A stretch of 32,650 bases of DNA from Candidatus Rokubacteria bacterium 13_1_40CM_69_27 (GTDB taxonomy: Bacteria > Methylomirabilota > Methylomirabilia > Rokubacteriales > CSP1-6), in assembly GCA_001917535.1 (NCBI GenBank), contig MNEF01000057.1, positions 1 to 32,650 on the forward strand, written 5' to 3'. The notes under the pieces were generated by a model. That model saw only the letters and a list, made by a program, of their open reading frames with translations, searched no databases and was not told the DNA's origin. Position 1 is the first letter of the stretch. Every line of letters begins with the position of its first letter. Below, one piece after another: positions 24,653-32,123 of the stretch. The position numbers and the translations under genes are program-made.

Positions 24653-25237
24653 CTAGCCCCCCGGCTTCGCGCGACGGCGCTCGGTGAGCGGCCGGAACGA
24701 GGTCTCGCGCACGCCGGCGGCCAGCCTGGCCGGCAGGGGTGTCGCCTTCGCCGGGTCCGGGAGTCTCTGGACGCCGATGACCGGGCACGAGCGGTCCAGG
24801 CCGACGACGGACATCCAGATCGCCTCTGGGCGCTCCGCCTGCGCCTCCGTCCGCTGCTTCTCGGCCTCCGCCTCCGGAACGCGCTCGAAGGCGGCGAGGT
24901 AGAGCCCACCCTCGGGGGGGACGTCGAGGAGCGCGGTCATGTCGTGATCGCCCGCGTCGTAGAGGTTGCGGCTCCAGTGGCTGATGTACGGCTTCCAGTC
25001 CGCCCAGCCCCAGCTCGCCTTGTACTCGGGGCTCGTGAAGGCGTCGGGCGACGCCACGACCCAGAGAGCCAGGTACCGGATGGTCTGATCGAGCCCGACC
25101 GCCTGGTAGCGCTGCCCGGAGAGGAAGTGGGGGTGAGTCACCATCTCGGCGAGCTTGGGCCCGCTATACCACGCGTGCCATTGCTCCTCGAGGTCGGGTC
25201 GCGTGAAGTTGCTCCGCACCGCGTAGACGAAGCTCAT
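24653..25237 (-). CDS. Conserved hypothetical protein, possible dimeric alpha-beta barrel (EthD-like)
   Basis: 194 residues, no signal peptide. It opens SFVYAVRSNFTRPDLEEQWHAWYSG, then KLAEMVTHPHFLSGQRYQAVG, then YLALWVVASPDAFTSPEY, a strand-helix-strand order seen in ferredoxin-like EthD/stress-responsive barrels. The C-terminal part repeats a similar strand-helix block (GLYLAAFERVPEAEAEKQ). Its biochemical role is unknown. GGGAGGG precedes the ATG. It is the last gene of the minus-strand run containing LivK and LivG, 63 bases after LivG, so it may help in catabolism of the imported compound (inference). Confidence 0.7.
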   Translation of the reverse strand: MSFVYAVRSNFTRPDLEEQWHAWYSGPKLAEMVTHPHFLSGQRYQAVGLDQTIRYLALWVVASPDAFTSPEYKASWGWADWKPYISHWSRNLYDAGDHDMTALLDVPPEGGLYLAAFERVPEAEAEKQRTEAQAERPEAIWMSVVGLDRSCPVIGVQRLPDPAKATPLPARLAAGVRETSFRPLTERRRAKPGG

Positions 25238-25300
25238 GAGCCCTCCCGAGGCTCGGAATTCGCGGACCGCTGTCGAGTCTGGCCCGGCCGGCGACGCGAT

Positions 25301-26062
25301 TCAAGCATCACGCGCCCGACCGGGAGTGCGGCGGTCGCCCAGATAGGCGGTGATCACGGCCGGGTCGCTGGCCACCGCGGCTGGCTCCCCGCGGGCGATG
25401 ACGGTCCCGTAGTTGAGGACGACCATCTGCTCGGACAGCGTCATCACGGCCCGCACGTTGTGCTCGATGAGGACGATTGCGAGGCCGAGCTCCCGGCCGA
25501 ACCGCCGGACGATGTCGGTCATCTCCTCGGTCTCCTGGGGATTGAGCCCGGCCAGCACCTCGTCCAGGAGCAGAAGGTCGGGCCCGGTGGCGAGCGCCCG
25601 CACCATCTCCAGGCGCTTGCGCTCGGAGAGCGTCAGCGTGCCGGCGGGCCAGCTCGCCTTGGGGCCGAGCTTGCCGTACTCGAGCAGGTCGCGGGCCCGA
25701 GCCTCGGCCTCCGATCGCCGGAGCCGGCCGCCGGTGCCGCGGCGGCCGAAAAGATAGCCGGCGGCGACGTTCTCCACCACGGAGAGACGGGAGAACGGCT
25801 GGACGATCTGGAACGTGCGGGCGATCCCCGCGTGGCAAACGGCGTGAGGCGGGCGGCCAGTCAGCTCCCTCCCCTGGAAGACGACCCGCCCGCTGTCGGG
25901 ACGGATCACGCCGGAGATGACGTTGAACAGCGTCGTCTTGCCGGCGCCGTTGGGGCCGATGAGCCCCACCACCTGACCGGCCTCGACCGCCAGGGTGACG
26001 TCGGCGAGGGCCCCGATCCCGCCGAAGCGCTTGGAGACCCGCTCGACGTCGAGGAGCGCCAC
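25301..26062 (-). CDS. livG: HAAT-type ABC transporter ATP-binding protein (LivG)
   Basis: A 253-residue ATPase. Walker A is GPNGAGKT (36-43). The signature is a variant, LTLSERK (143-149), in place of LSGGQ, and Walker B ends DEV with GLNPQE (167-175). This matches a LivG subgroup known to have relaxed signatures. It would pair with a LivF. The LivF, LivH and LivM genes lie in a separate operon at 17917-20467. The start is GTG 26062, three bases after the LivK-type gene, with no separate ribosome binding site, so it is probably translated by coupling. Confidence 0.9.
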   Translation of the reverse strand: MALLDVERVSKRFGGIGALADVTLAVEAGQVVGLIGPNGAGKTTLFNVISGVIRPDSGRVVFQGRELTGRPPHAVCHAGIARTFQIVQPFSRLSVVENVAAGYLFGRRGTGGRLRRSEAEARARDLLEYGKLGPKASWPAGTLTLSERKRLEMVRALATGPDLLLLDEVLAGLNPQETEEMTDIVRRFGRELGLAIVLIEHNVRAVMTLSEQMVVLNYGTVIARGEPAAVASDPAVITAYLGDRRTPGRARDA

Positions 26063-26065
26063 CGT

Positions 26066-27304
26066 CTACTGGCGCGGAGCCGGCCGGTAGGGGCCGTCCG
26101 CCGCCGCGGCCGGCGCGATGATGACGATCTTGCCGTTCTGGAACTGTCCCGCGTAGAGGTACTTCTCGCCCATGCCGTTGAGCACGCGGTTGCCGAGCTT
26201 CACGTTGTAGTTGAAGCGGTGCGGGCCGTGCAGCGTGTCGAACTGAAGGGTGCGAAGCGCCGCCATGAACTTCTCGCGGTCGAGCGTCCCGGCGGCTTCG
26301 ATGCCCCGCCGCATGGTCTCCAGCGCCAGGTACCGGATCGGCAGCACGAGCGACTTGAAGCCGTAGGGATCGCCCACGTTGAGCTGCTTGAGGATCGTGA
26401 GGTAACGCTGGTCGAGGTGTTTGCGGGCGATGTGGGTTTCGCCGGTCACGCCCTCGGCGAGCTTGAGACCGGTCTGCTGAGCGAACTCGGGCACCAGGTG
26501 GATGACGTGGAGCTCCCGGGGCTTGAGGCCGAGCTCGTTGGCCTGCTTGACGAACGGCACGCTGGTGGGGGTCCACCCCGACGAGTACACGATATCGGGG
26601 TTGAGCTGCTTGAATTTGGCGATCACCGCCGAGAAATCGCTCGTCTGAAACGGCACCGACTCGGTGGCGACCACCTCCAGGCCCGCCTTCTTCGCCAGCT
26701 CGACGGAGCCCTCCGCGATGTCCTTGGTGTGCGGGTGATCTTCGATGAGAAAGGCGATGGTCCGGTAGTTCGCGACACCCTTGTCCCTGAGCTCCTTGAT
26801 CAGGTCGAAGTACGGGATCGACCAGTACTGGGCGGGGCGGTCCACACCGGCGATCCACTGGAAGCCGCGCGCGTAGATGATCGGGCTGTTGGCCTCCACG
26901 AGGATCATCGGGATCTTGAGGCGCTCGGCCACTGTCGAGGCGCGGAGCGTGATCGGGCTCGACCCGGGCCCGATGAAGAACTGGACCTTGTCCACGGCCG
27001 CCAGCTTCTCGTAGAGCTCCACCGACTTCTCGGGGCTCGACTCGTCGTCGTAGAGCACGAGCTCGATGGGGAGCTTCGCGTTGTATTCGCGGACGAAGAC
27101 GCCCCCCTCGGCGTTGACGAGCTTCTCCCAGCCCTTCATGAACTCGATGATGCCGGGGCCCCAGTCGCTGGAGAAGCGGCCGGTGACGGCGACGGTGCCA
27201 CCGATCTTGACGCGGTCGGGGCGCTGGGCCTCGGCGGGCAGTGCCAGAGAGAGTCCGAGGCCGAGCGCGAGCAGGATGGCGAGGAACCGTCTCGACCCGA
27301 TCAT
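26066..27304 (-). CDS. HAAT-type periplasmic solute-binding protein (LivK/Peripla_BP_6 type)
   Basis: A 412-residue exported protein with a signal peptide (about 1-27, ALPAEAQR). The two-lobe type I binding fold follows: VKIGGTVAVTGRFSSDWGPG, ELVLYDDESSPEKSVELYEKL, FFIGPGSSPITLRASTVAERLKIP, IAFLIEDHPHTKDIAEG. Such proteins bind amino acids, aromatic acids or amides and deliver them to LivHM. AGGAGG lies before the ATG. LivG follows directly, so this pair is one unit; the only permeases in the window are LivH and LivM 6 kb away. Confidence 0.92.
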   Translation of the reverse strand: MIGSRRFLAILLALGLGLSLALPAEAQRPDRVKIGGTVAVTGRFSSDWGPGIIEFMKGWEKLVNAEGGVFVREYNAKLPIELVLYDDESSPEKSVELYEKLAAVDKVQFFIGPGSSPITLRASTVAERLKIPMILVEANSPIIYARGFQWIAGVDRPAQYWSIPYFDLIKELRDKGVANYRTIAFLIEDHPHTKDIAEGSVELAKKAGLEVVATESVPFQTSDFSAVIAKFKQLNPDIVYSSGWTPTSVPFVKQANELGLKPRELHVIHLVPEFAQQTGLKLAEGVTGETHIARKHLDQRYLTILKQLNVGDPYGFKSLVLPIRYLALETMRRGIEAAGTLDREKFMAALRTLQFDTLHGPHRFNYNVKLGNRVLNGMGEKYLYAGQFQNGKIVIIAPAAAADGPYRPAPRQ

Positions 27305-27362
27305 GTGCCGTCCTCCTGCGAGCCGTTGCAGCGTCGGCTCGCGTCGCTGCGCCGCTCACTTC

Positions 27363-27803
27363 CTACTGCCACGTCCGTCGCTCCAACCCGATCGCCCGGT
27401 CCACGGCCAGAAAGCTGGGGCCGGCCAGCACGAGCATCAGGGCCAGCACCGCGAGGGTGAGCGGGAACTCCAGCCCCGCCTTGCCCCAGAAGAAGCCGTT
27501 GGGCACGTGCACCTTGAGGACCGCCACCGTCATGTCGATGACGAGACCCGCGGCCCAGAAGCGCGTCAGGAAACCGAAGAAAATACAGAGACCGCCGAAA
27601 AACTCGGTGATGGTCACGACCCAGGCCCAGAGGACGCTCGGTTCAAGCCCGAGCTTGGCAAAGTACGCCGCCAGGCCGGCGACGCCGGAGCCCCCGAATG
27701 CTCCGAAGAGCTTCTGAGAGCCGTGCATCACGAAGACGAAGCCGAGAAAGAGCTGCAGGACCAGCACCGCCCACCGCTCCAATCCCTCGAGTCGTTGTAG
27801 CAC
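27363..27803 (-). CDS. DoxX-family membrane protein
   Basis: A 146-residue protein with four membrane helices. DoxX features are present: VFVMHGSQKLFGAFGGSG near 25-42 and ITEFFGGLCIFFGFLTRFWAAGLVIDM in the middle. DoxX proteins are small membrane subunits linked to thiosulfate oxidation or redox partners in some organisms, but most have no proven role. The start is GTG 27803 behind GGGAGG. It lies between the MetE-like and LivK-type genes on the same strand. Confidence 0.88.
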   Translation of the reverse strand: MLQRLEGLERWAVLVLQLFLGFVFVMHGSQKLFGAFGGSGVAGLAAYFAKLGLEPSVLWAWVVTITEFFGGLCIFFGFLTRFWAAGLVIDMTVAVLKVHVPNGFFWGKAGLEFPLTLAVLALMLVLAGPSFLAVDRAIGLERRTWQ

Positions 27804-27864
27804 GGGGCATCCTCCCTGCTCAGCGGCTGAGCGGCCAGGATGGTAGGAAACGCGGGGAGACGTG

Positions 27865-28893
27865 TCAACCGAACTCCGCCCGCAGCATCTTGGCCGCCGC
27901 CACCATCGACGCCATCTTGCCGAAGGCGACCTGGCGCGGCAGGTACTTCATCCCGCAGTCCGGCGCCAGAATGGCGTTCTCCGGCTTGACGTAGGGCAAG
28001 GCGCGCTTGATGCGCGCGACGATCGTTTCCGGCGTCTCCACCGTCGGGTCGTTGAGGTCGAGGCACCCCACCATGATCCGCTTCCCCGCGAGCTTCGCCA
28101 GCACCGCGCAGTCGAGCTTCGACTGCGCCGTCTCCACGGAGACCTGGTGGCACGAGCACCCGGCGAGCTCGGGCAGGAAGGAGTAGCCCGACGGCCGCTG
28201 GTGGATGATGGCAGCGTAGCCGAAGCATATGTGCACCGCGGTCGTGCCGGCGATGCCCAGGAGCGCCCGGTTGAGCGCCCGGAGCCCGTACTGACGCGCC
28301 TTCTCGGGCCGGGCCTGCATGTACGGCTCGTCGAGCTGCACGACGTCGGCGCCGGCGGCGCAGAGGTCGCGGATCTCCTCGTTCACCGCGGCCGCGTAGT
28401 CCATCGCGGCCGCCTCCTCGCTCGGGTAGTAGTCGTTCTGCGCCTGCTGCGACATCGTGAACGGGCCGGGCACGGTCATCTTGATCGGCTTCGTCGTGTG
28501 CGCGCGCAGGAACCGCGCGTCCTCGACCTCGACCGGGTGCTTGCGCCGGATCGGCCCGACGATGCGCGGCACCGGGTTGGGATGGCCCGAGCGGTCGAGG
28601 GCGGTGCCGGGGTTGTCGATGTCGATGCCCTCCAGCGCGGTGGCGAAGCGGTTCGAGTAGCTCTCCCGCCGGATCTCGCCGTCGGTGATGATGTCGAGCC
28701 CCGCGTCTTCCTGGGCGCGGATCGCCAGCAACGTCGCGTCGTCCTGCGCCTCCTCCCGCCACGGCTCCGCGATGCGCCACAGCTCTTTGGCCCGCACGCG
28801 GGGCGGGAAGCGGGCGGCGAGCTTCTGGCGGTCGATCAGCCACTCGGGCTGCGGGTAGCTGCCGACCAGCGTGGTCGGGAAGAGCATCGTCAC
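27865..28893 (-). CDS. Cobalamin-independent methionine synthase C-domain-like (MetE/UROD-like) enzyme
   Basis: A 342-residue TIM-barrel protein matching the C-terminal, zinc-binding half of MetE. The zinc ligands are visible: H221 and C223 (VHICFG), E254 (VSVETAQ) and C313 (APDCGMKYL). The N-terminal MetE domain that binds folate is absent, as in many stand-alone MetE-like proteins. These may methylate a thiol other than homocysteine or demethylate small substrates. Start is GTG 28893 or, more likely, ATG 28887 two codons in; neither has a clear ribosome binding site. The Bug-type binding-protein gene is 12 bases upstream, suggesting co-transcription. Confidence 0.88.
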   Translation of the reverse strand: MTMLFPTTLVGSYPQPEWLIDRQKLAARFPPRVRAKELWRIAEPWREEAQDDATLLAIRAQEDAGLDIITDGEIRRESYSNRFATALEGIDIDNPGTALDRSGHPNPVPRIVGPIRRKHPVEVEDARFLRAHTTKPIKMTVPGPFTMSQQAQNDYYPSEEAAAMDYAAAVNEEIRDLCAAGADVVQLDEPYMQARPEKARQYGLRALNRALLGIAGTTAVHICFGYAAIIHQRPSGYSFLPELAGCSCHQVSVETAQSKLDCAVLAKLAGKRIMVGCLDLNDPTVETPETIVARIKRALPYVKPENAILAPDCGMKYLPRQVAFGKMASMVAAAKMLRAEFG

Positions 28894-28905
28894 GGCTTGC
28901 GCAGG

Positions 28906-29928
28906 TCAGTTGTAGAGGATCGCCTTCAGCTTGGCGAGGAGAGCGGGATCGAGCCTGAAGAGCTCGGCGACCATCTTTTCCAGCTCTTCACCGGTCACTG
29001 GATCAAGACTGAGCTTGGCCTTTTCTGTCTCCGCCAGGAACGCCTTGTCCTTCAACGTCTCCTGAAAGGCCGTCCGTAAGATTCGGACACGCTCTTGGGG
29101 CGTGCCGGGAGGTAGGACGAAGGGGCGGGAGTAGGCACTGGTCGAGTGGGCCACCTGGATCAGGTGGCGTGCCTCGTCGGTCTTGGCCAGGCTGATCGCC
29201 AGGGGAACATTGGACAGATCCGGGGATTCCTTGGCGGTGACTTGCAGGACCACGACCACGTGACCCGCGTCCAGAGGCCCGCGCCACGTCGCCCTCATCG
29301 ACTCCCAGGACCAGCAGCCTCCGGCCACCTCACCACTCTCTGCGGCCAGACGGATCTCGGAGGTTCCCTTGTACCCCGAGACCACCTGGATCGGAAGCCC
29401 GAGGGCCGCCTTCACGATCCTGGCCACGTTATCGGGCGGGGAGCCCAGGCCGGTCCCACCGAGCTTGACCGGCGTCTTGGAGGCCATCCATTTCTCGATG
29501 CTCGTGACGCTGCTGGCCTGGGTCAACGCGCACACAGCGTCCTCCTTGAGGGCGGCCCCTATGAACTCGAATTTCCGGGCATCGAACTCGATCCCCGGCT
29601 GCCCCAGGACTTGACCGAATATCAACGACCCGAGGAAATGAGCCACGGTGAGACCGTCCGGCTTGGCCACCCTGTACAGGTGATTGGCGGAGATGAGACT
29701 TCCGGCCCCGGTCATGTTCTCAACGATGATCGTGGGACTCCCGGGGATGTGCTTGCCCATGTGCCGCGCGATGACCCGGGCGTACGCGTCGAAGCCGCCC
29801 CCAGCCGCCAGACCCACGATGATGCGCAAGGTCTTGCCCTCGTAGAAGGACTGAGCCTGGACCGGGCCACTGCCGGCGCAGCTCAGCACGACCAGCGAAG
29901 TCAGTAGGGCCAGAAGCCGTCCGTGCAT
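28906..29928 (-). CDS. Bug-family (tripartite tricarboxylate transporter) solute-binding protein
   Basis: A 340-residue exported binding protein. The signal peptide (about 1-25) ends in PVQAQSFYEGKTLRI. Bug-type features follow: GLAAGGGFDAYARVIARHMGKHIPG, IIVENMTGAGSLISANHLYRVAKPDG and GGTGLGSPPDN. Family members bind carboxylates or small organic acids and normally work with TctA/TctB membrane proteins, none of which is in the window. The start ATG 29928 lies behind GGAGG; the frame extends further upstream only as noise. It heads the minus-strand run with MetE-like, DoxX, LivK, LivG. Confidence 0.9.
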   Translation of the reverse strand: MHGRLLALLTSLVVLSCAGSGPVQAQSFYEGKTLRIIVGLAAGGGFDAYARVIARHMGKHIPGSPTIIVENMTGAGSLISANHLYRVAKPDGLTVAHFLGSLIFGQVLGQPGIEFDARKFEFIGAALKEDAVCALTQASSVTSIEKWMASKTPVKLGGTGLGSPPDNVARIVKAALGLPIQVVSGYKGTSEIRLAAESGEVAGGCWSWESMRATWRGPLDAGHVVVVLQVTAKESPDLSNVPLAISLAKTDEARHLIQVAHSTSAYSRPFVLPPGTPQERVRILRTAFQETLKDKAFLAETEKAKLSLDPVTGEELEKMVAELFRLDPALLAKLKAILYN

Positions 29929-30094
29929 GCGGTGCCTCCGGGTTACGCCCTCGTTCGGGATCGGCGGTAAACGGAAGAGTAAACGGCCTGCGCCTACCGG
30001 GCAAGGGGCTGGCCGAGCCAATTCCCGCTTGACGCCCCCCGGGCCGCGGTGTAGCAGGAGGTCGGCGGAGACCGGCGGAATCTCCGAGGCCAGC

Positions 30095-30186
30095 TGAACC
30101 AGCGCGACACGCTCCGGGCGATGGAGCACTTCGCCACAGACGTGATGCCGCACTTCGCCGAGGCGAACCAGGCCATCGCGGTGTAG
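30095..30186 (+). pseudogene. C-terminal scrap of an LLM-family monooxygenase
   Basis: The frame ending at TAG 30184-30186 reads TLRAMEHFATDVMPHFAEANQA. The string AMEHFATxVMPHF is typical of the last helix of luciferase-like flavin monooxygenases. No start or body is present. It ends 22 bases before the VOC gene. Confidence 0.4.
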
Positions 30187-30208
30187 GCGGCCAGCGCAGG
30201 AGGCATAC

Positions 30209-30742
30209 ATGGCACGCGTGAGAGGACTGGGCCGCGTCGGAATTTACGTCCGCGATCTGGACCGCATGGTGGGGTTCTATCGCGACGTCATGGGCATGCA
30301 GGTGACGAAGCAGAACTGGCGCCACGGGATCGTGTTCTTGAGCGCGGACGCGGCGACCGTCGACCACGAGATCGCGCTCGTCCGGGGACGGCCCGCGGGC
30401 GAGGAACCCCGCTTGATCCACCAGATCTCCCTGCGGGTGGAGACGCTCGACGACTTGCGAGACTTCCGCCGTCGTCTGCTGGCCGAGGGCTACCGCATCG
30501 ACCAGATCGTCAATCACGGCAGCGCGCTCGGCTGTCATTTCTTCGATCCGGAGGGCAACCGCACGGAGGTGTTCTGGCTGACCGGCCGCGCCTGCTGGGT
30601 GCCCCACTCCGATCCGATCGACATCGAGCAGTCCGACGAAGCCGTCATGGCCGACGTCGACCGGGTGTGGCGGCGGATCGGCCACGTCCCGGTGGGCGGG
30701 GTGATGGAGGCTGAGACCGCGACGTTGGGGTCGGGCGGCTGA
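30209..30742 (+). CDS. VOC-superfamily protein with one metal ligand replaced
   Basis: A 177-residue VOC (glyoxalase-fold) protein. The first ligand position, normally His in a LxHV strand, is Arg (R9 in GLGRVGIYV). The other three are kept: H53 (VDHEIAL), H71 (LIHQISLRV) and E120 (NRTEVFWL). The N-terminal arm [20 protein letters not shown] is typical of extradiol dioxygenase-like VOC proteins. It may bind metal weakly or act without it. AGGAGG precedes the ATG. It ends 26 bases before the integrase remnant. Confidence 0.85.
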   Translation: MARVRGLGRVGIYVRDLDRMVGFYRDVMGMQVTKQNWRHGIVFLSADAATVDHEIALVRGRPAGEEPRLIHQISLRVETLDDLRDFRRRLLAEGYRIDQIVNHGSALGCHFFDPEGNRTEVFWLTGRACWVPHSDPIDIEQSDEAVMADVDRVWRRIGHVPVGGVMEAETATLGSGG

Positions 30743-30768
30743 TCGAAAGGAAGCCTCGAGAGCCCGGC

Positions 30769-31129
30769 GCGCTGACGCGCAAGTACCCGAACGCCGGCCG
30801 GGAGTGGGGGTGGCAATGGGTCTTTCCAGCCACGCGCTTCTACCTGGACCGCCTCACCGGGCAGCGTCGCCGCCACCACCTGCACGAATCCGTTCTTCGG
30901 CGGGCGGTGAAGGATGCGGTCCGTGGCGCCGGGATTGTCAAGCAGGCCACCTGCCACACCTTCCGTCACTCGTTTGCCACCCACCTGCTGGAGGAGAGCC
31001 ACGACATCCGCACAGTCCAGGAGCTTGCTCGGCCACCAAGACGTCAGCACCACGATGATCTACACCCACGTGCTCAACCGGGGACCGGCCGGAGTTCGGA
31101 GCCCCGCGGATCGGATGTTCCTGTCATGA
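30769..31129 (+). pseudogene. intI: Integron integrase (IntI) remnant, N-terminally truncated and frameshifted
   Basis: The first frame reads [21 protein letters not shown], the segment unique to integron integrases among tyrosine recombinases. It continues with the second catalytic box [14 protein letters not shown] (His and Arg). At about 31027 one extra G shifts the frame. The following frame reads [19 protein letters not shown] (second His and the nucleophilic Tyr), VRSPADRM and a TGA at 31127-31129. Removing the extra base restores VQEL-LGH. The N-terminal half, with the first catalytic Arg, is missing. Full-length IntI has about 320-340 residues. It points towards the attC sites, opposite to usual class 1 integrons. 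Confidence 0.85.
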
Positions 31130-31326
31130 CGTTGAAGGCCGCGAGCATCGGGCGGCCGCGGACGCCCGGGTGATAGCTTGCGGCGCCTCGCGGTGTATCA
31201 CGGCAAGCGAGCCAAGGCGTGTTCTGCAACGTGGCGGAAACTCGGGCACCTTCGGATCTCGGCCGGGCTCGTTCGTTGCGCTATACAGACCTATGCAGCC
31301 GGATAACGCAGTTCAAGAGAGATCGA

Positions 31327-31333
31327 GTTGGGC
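31327..31333 (+). other. Integron attI-like core site (left boundary of cassette 1)
   Basis: GTTGGGC fits the integron core GTTRRRY exactly and is the exact reverse complement of the R'' box (GCCCAAC, 31866-31872) of the first attC. That is the relation expected between a cassette's leading bases and its own attC. No attC-like arm precedes it, so it is probably attI itself. Confidence 0.6.
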
Positions 31334-31347
31334 CGACAGCATGGAAG

Positions 31348-31618
31348 CTAAAGCTTGTCGAGAAGACGATCATACTCAGCGTGCGACCCGATTCAGAACC
31401 AGGTGATCTCGTCGTCCCCCAGAAGGGCGACGGCGCGATATCCGAGGGTCACGCGGGCGGAGTAGATGGGGTCGCGATCGTGAAACCTTCTTGAAGTGGA
31501 GGCTCGGGTGCCCGGGGTTCTCCCGGAACAGCCGATACGCTTTCTGGGCAAGGTTTCGGATCTCAGGTGGCAGGTCGCGATACGCCGCCCAGAAGCGCGG
31601 CGTCGCGCGCGATCTCAC
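31348..31618 (-). pseudogene. RelE/ParE-like toxin with frameshift and nonsense mutation
   Basis: GTG 31618 overlaps the antitoxin stop. The first frame reads ATPRFWAAYRDLPPEIRNLAQ and then LHFKKV. At 31483-31485 an extra base (AAA on plus, TTT on minus) shifts the frame. The second frame reads DRDPIYSARVTLGYRAVALL, DDEITWF, then TGA (31395-31393) where W is expected, then IGSHAEYDRLLDKL and TAG. Two separate lesions mean the toxin is very likely dead. Intact relatives are about 85-90 residues and cleave or otherwise block mRNA use. Confidence 0.65.
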
Positions 31619-31833
31619 AGTTTGTCGGGGTCGAGTTCCGTCGCTCTGCCGGCTGCGCGCTCAGCCCGGGCCTCGGCCGCGAGCTTGCTCAGCGCGCTCT
31701 GTGAGGCTGCAAACTGGCGTGCCCAATGCTCTTCGTCCCGAAGTTCCTCGAGCAGCCACTGGGCGATCCGGTCCTGCTCGTCGGCAGGCAGCGTCGTGAG
31801 TTTCGCGATGGCGGCGTCCAGTGCGCGGGTCAT
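31615..31833 (-). CDS. Type II antitoxin (partner of the RelE/ParE-like toxin)
   Basis: A 72-residue, highly charged protein: MTRALDAAIAKLTTLPADEQ, then RIAQWLLEELRDEEHWARQF and a C-terminal arm AERAAGRATELDPDKL. It resembles small antitoxins that bind a RelE/ParE-type toxin through the C-terminal arm. Its stop TGA overlaps the toxin GTG (translational coupling). A perfect -10 TATAAT (31846-31841) lies only seven bases before the ATG, so the mRNA is probably leaderless. It is intact although the toxin is broken. Confidence 0.7.
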   Translation of the reverse strand: MTRALDAAIAKLTTLPADEQDRIAQWLLEELRDEEHWARQFAASQSALSKLAAEARAERAAGRATELDPDKL

Positions 31834-31840
31834 TGGACGT

Positions 31841-31871
31841 ATTATACCCATCCCGGGCCGACGCGGCCCAA
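31841..31871 (-). promoter_or_regulatory. Promoter of the antitoxin gene, overlapping attC1
   Basis: Minus strand: TATAAT (31846-31841), perfect, with TTGGGC (31871-31866) 19 bases upstream as a weak -35. The -35 lies inside the R'' box of the attC site. The predicted start point is at or next to the ATG. Confidence 0.5.
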
Positions 31872-31926
31872 CAACCGGTTGCAGCAGCCGGCGCCAGAGC
31901 GCCGCCGCTGAACCGGGGCGTTCGGC
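31866..31926 (+). other. attC recombination site 1
   Basis: R'' GCCCAAC (31866-31872), L'' CCGGTT-G-CAGC (31875-31885) and L' GCTGAACCGG (31907-31916) pair with one unpaired G in L'', the extrahelical base that directs integrase. R' is GTTCGGC (31920-31926). The middle folds as GGCGC, loop CAGA, GCGCC. Total 61 bp, within the usual size range. Confidence 0.8.
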
Positions 31927-31946
31927 AGACAAGAGGAGGCGACGAA

Positions 31947-32123
31947 ATGCCGGCTACCGCCCGCTTGGCTGACAAGAGCATCGAAGTCAAGATCACCAAC
32001 ACTAGCCCGGAAAGAGACGATGAGCGGAAGCGAGGGCCACGGTACGAATACCTGTACCGGCGAGCGACCTTGGTCCTCATCAAGCAGCTCGTGGGCGCCC
32101 TGGAGAGTCTCGACAATCGTTGA
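31947..32123 (+). CDS. Small cassette protein, 58 residues, unknown
   Basis: ATG 31947 is preceded by a strong ribosome binding site (GAGGAGG) and comes 20 bases after attC1, exactly as first genes in cassettes do. The protein is charged and mostly hydrophilic (KSIEVKITNTSPERDDERKR), with a helical end LVLIKQLVGALESLDNR. No family is recognised. The stop overlaps the TTG of the next gene. Confidence 0.55.
   Translation: MPATARLADKSIEVKITNTSPERDDERKRGPRYEYLYRRATLVLIKQLVGALESLDNR

Larger units (their letters stand above)
31328..31920. mobile_element. Integron gene cassette 1 (593 bp): antisense toxin-antitoxin
   Basis: Bounded by recombination points G|TTGGGC at 31327 and G|TTCGGC at 31920. 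It contains the toxin remnant and antitoxin on the minus strand, opposite to the usual cassette direction, filling nearly the entire unit. Confidence 0.65.

Noticed and set aside
23774..27460. A 1228-codon plus-strand open frame
   Set aside because: It runs over mtgA in the wrong frame and then antisense to LivG and LivK, which have clear motifs. It has no family-like segments.
1..30700. CRISPR arrays, tRNA or rRNA genes
   Set aside because: No regularly spaced direct repeats and no cloverleaf-like or rRNA-like stretch was seen by eye; a covariance search would be decisive.
31170..31494. Plus-strand frames between the integrase remnant and the toxin
   Set aside because: No ribosome binding site or family-like segments; they cross the attI-like core and run antisense to the toxin remnant.
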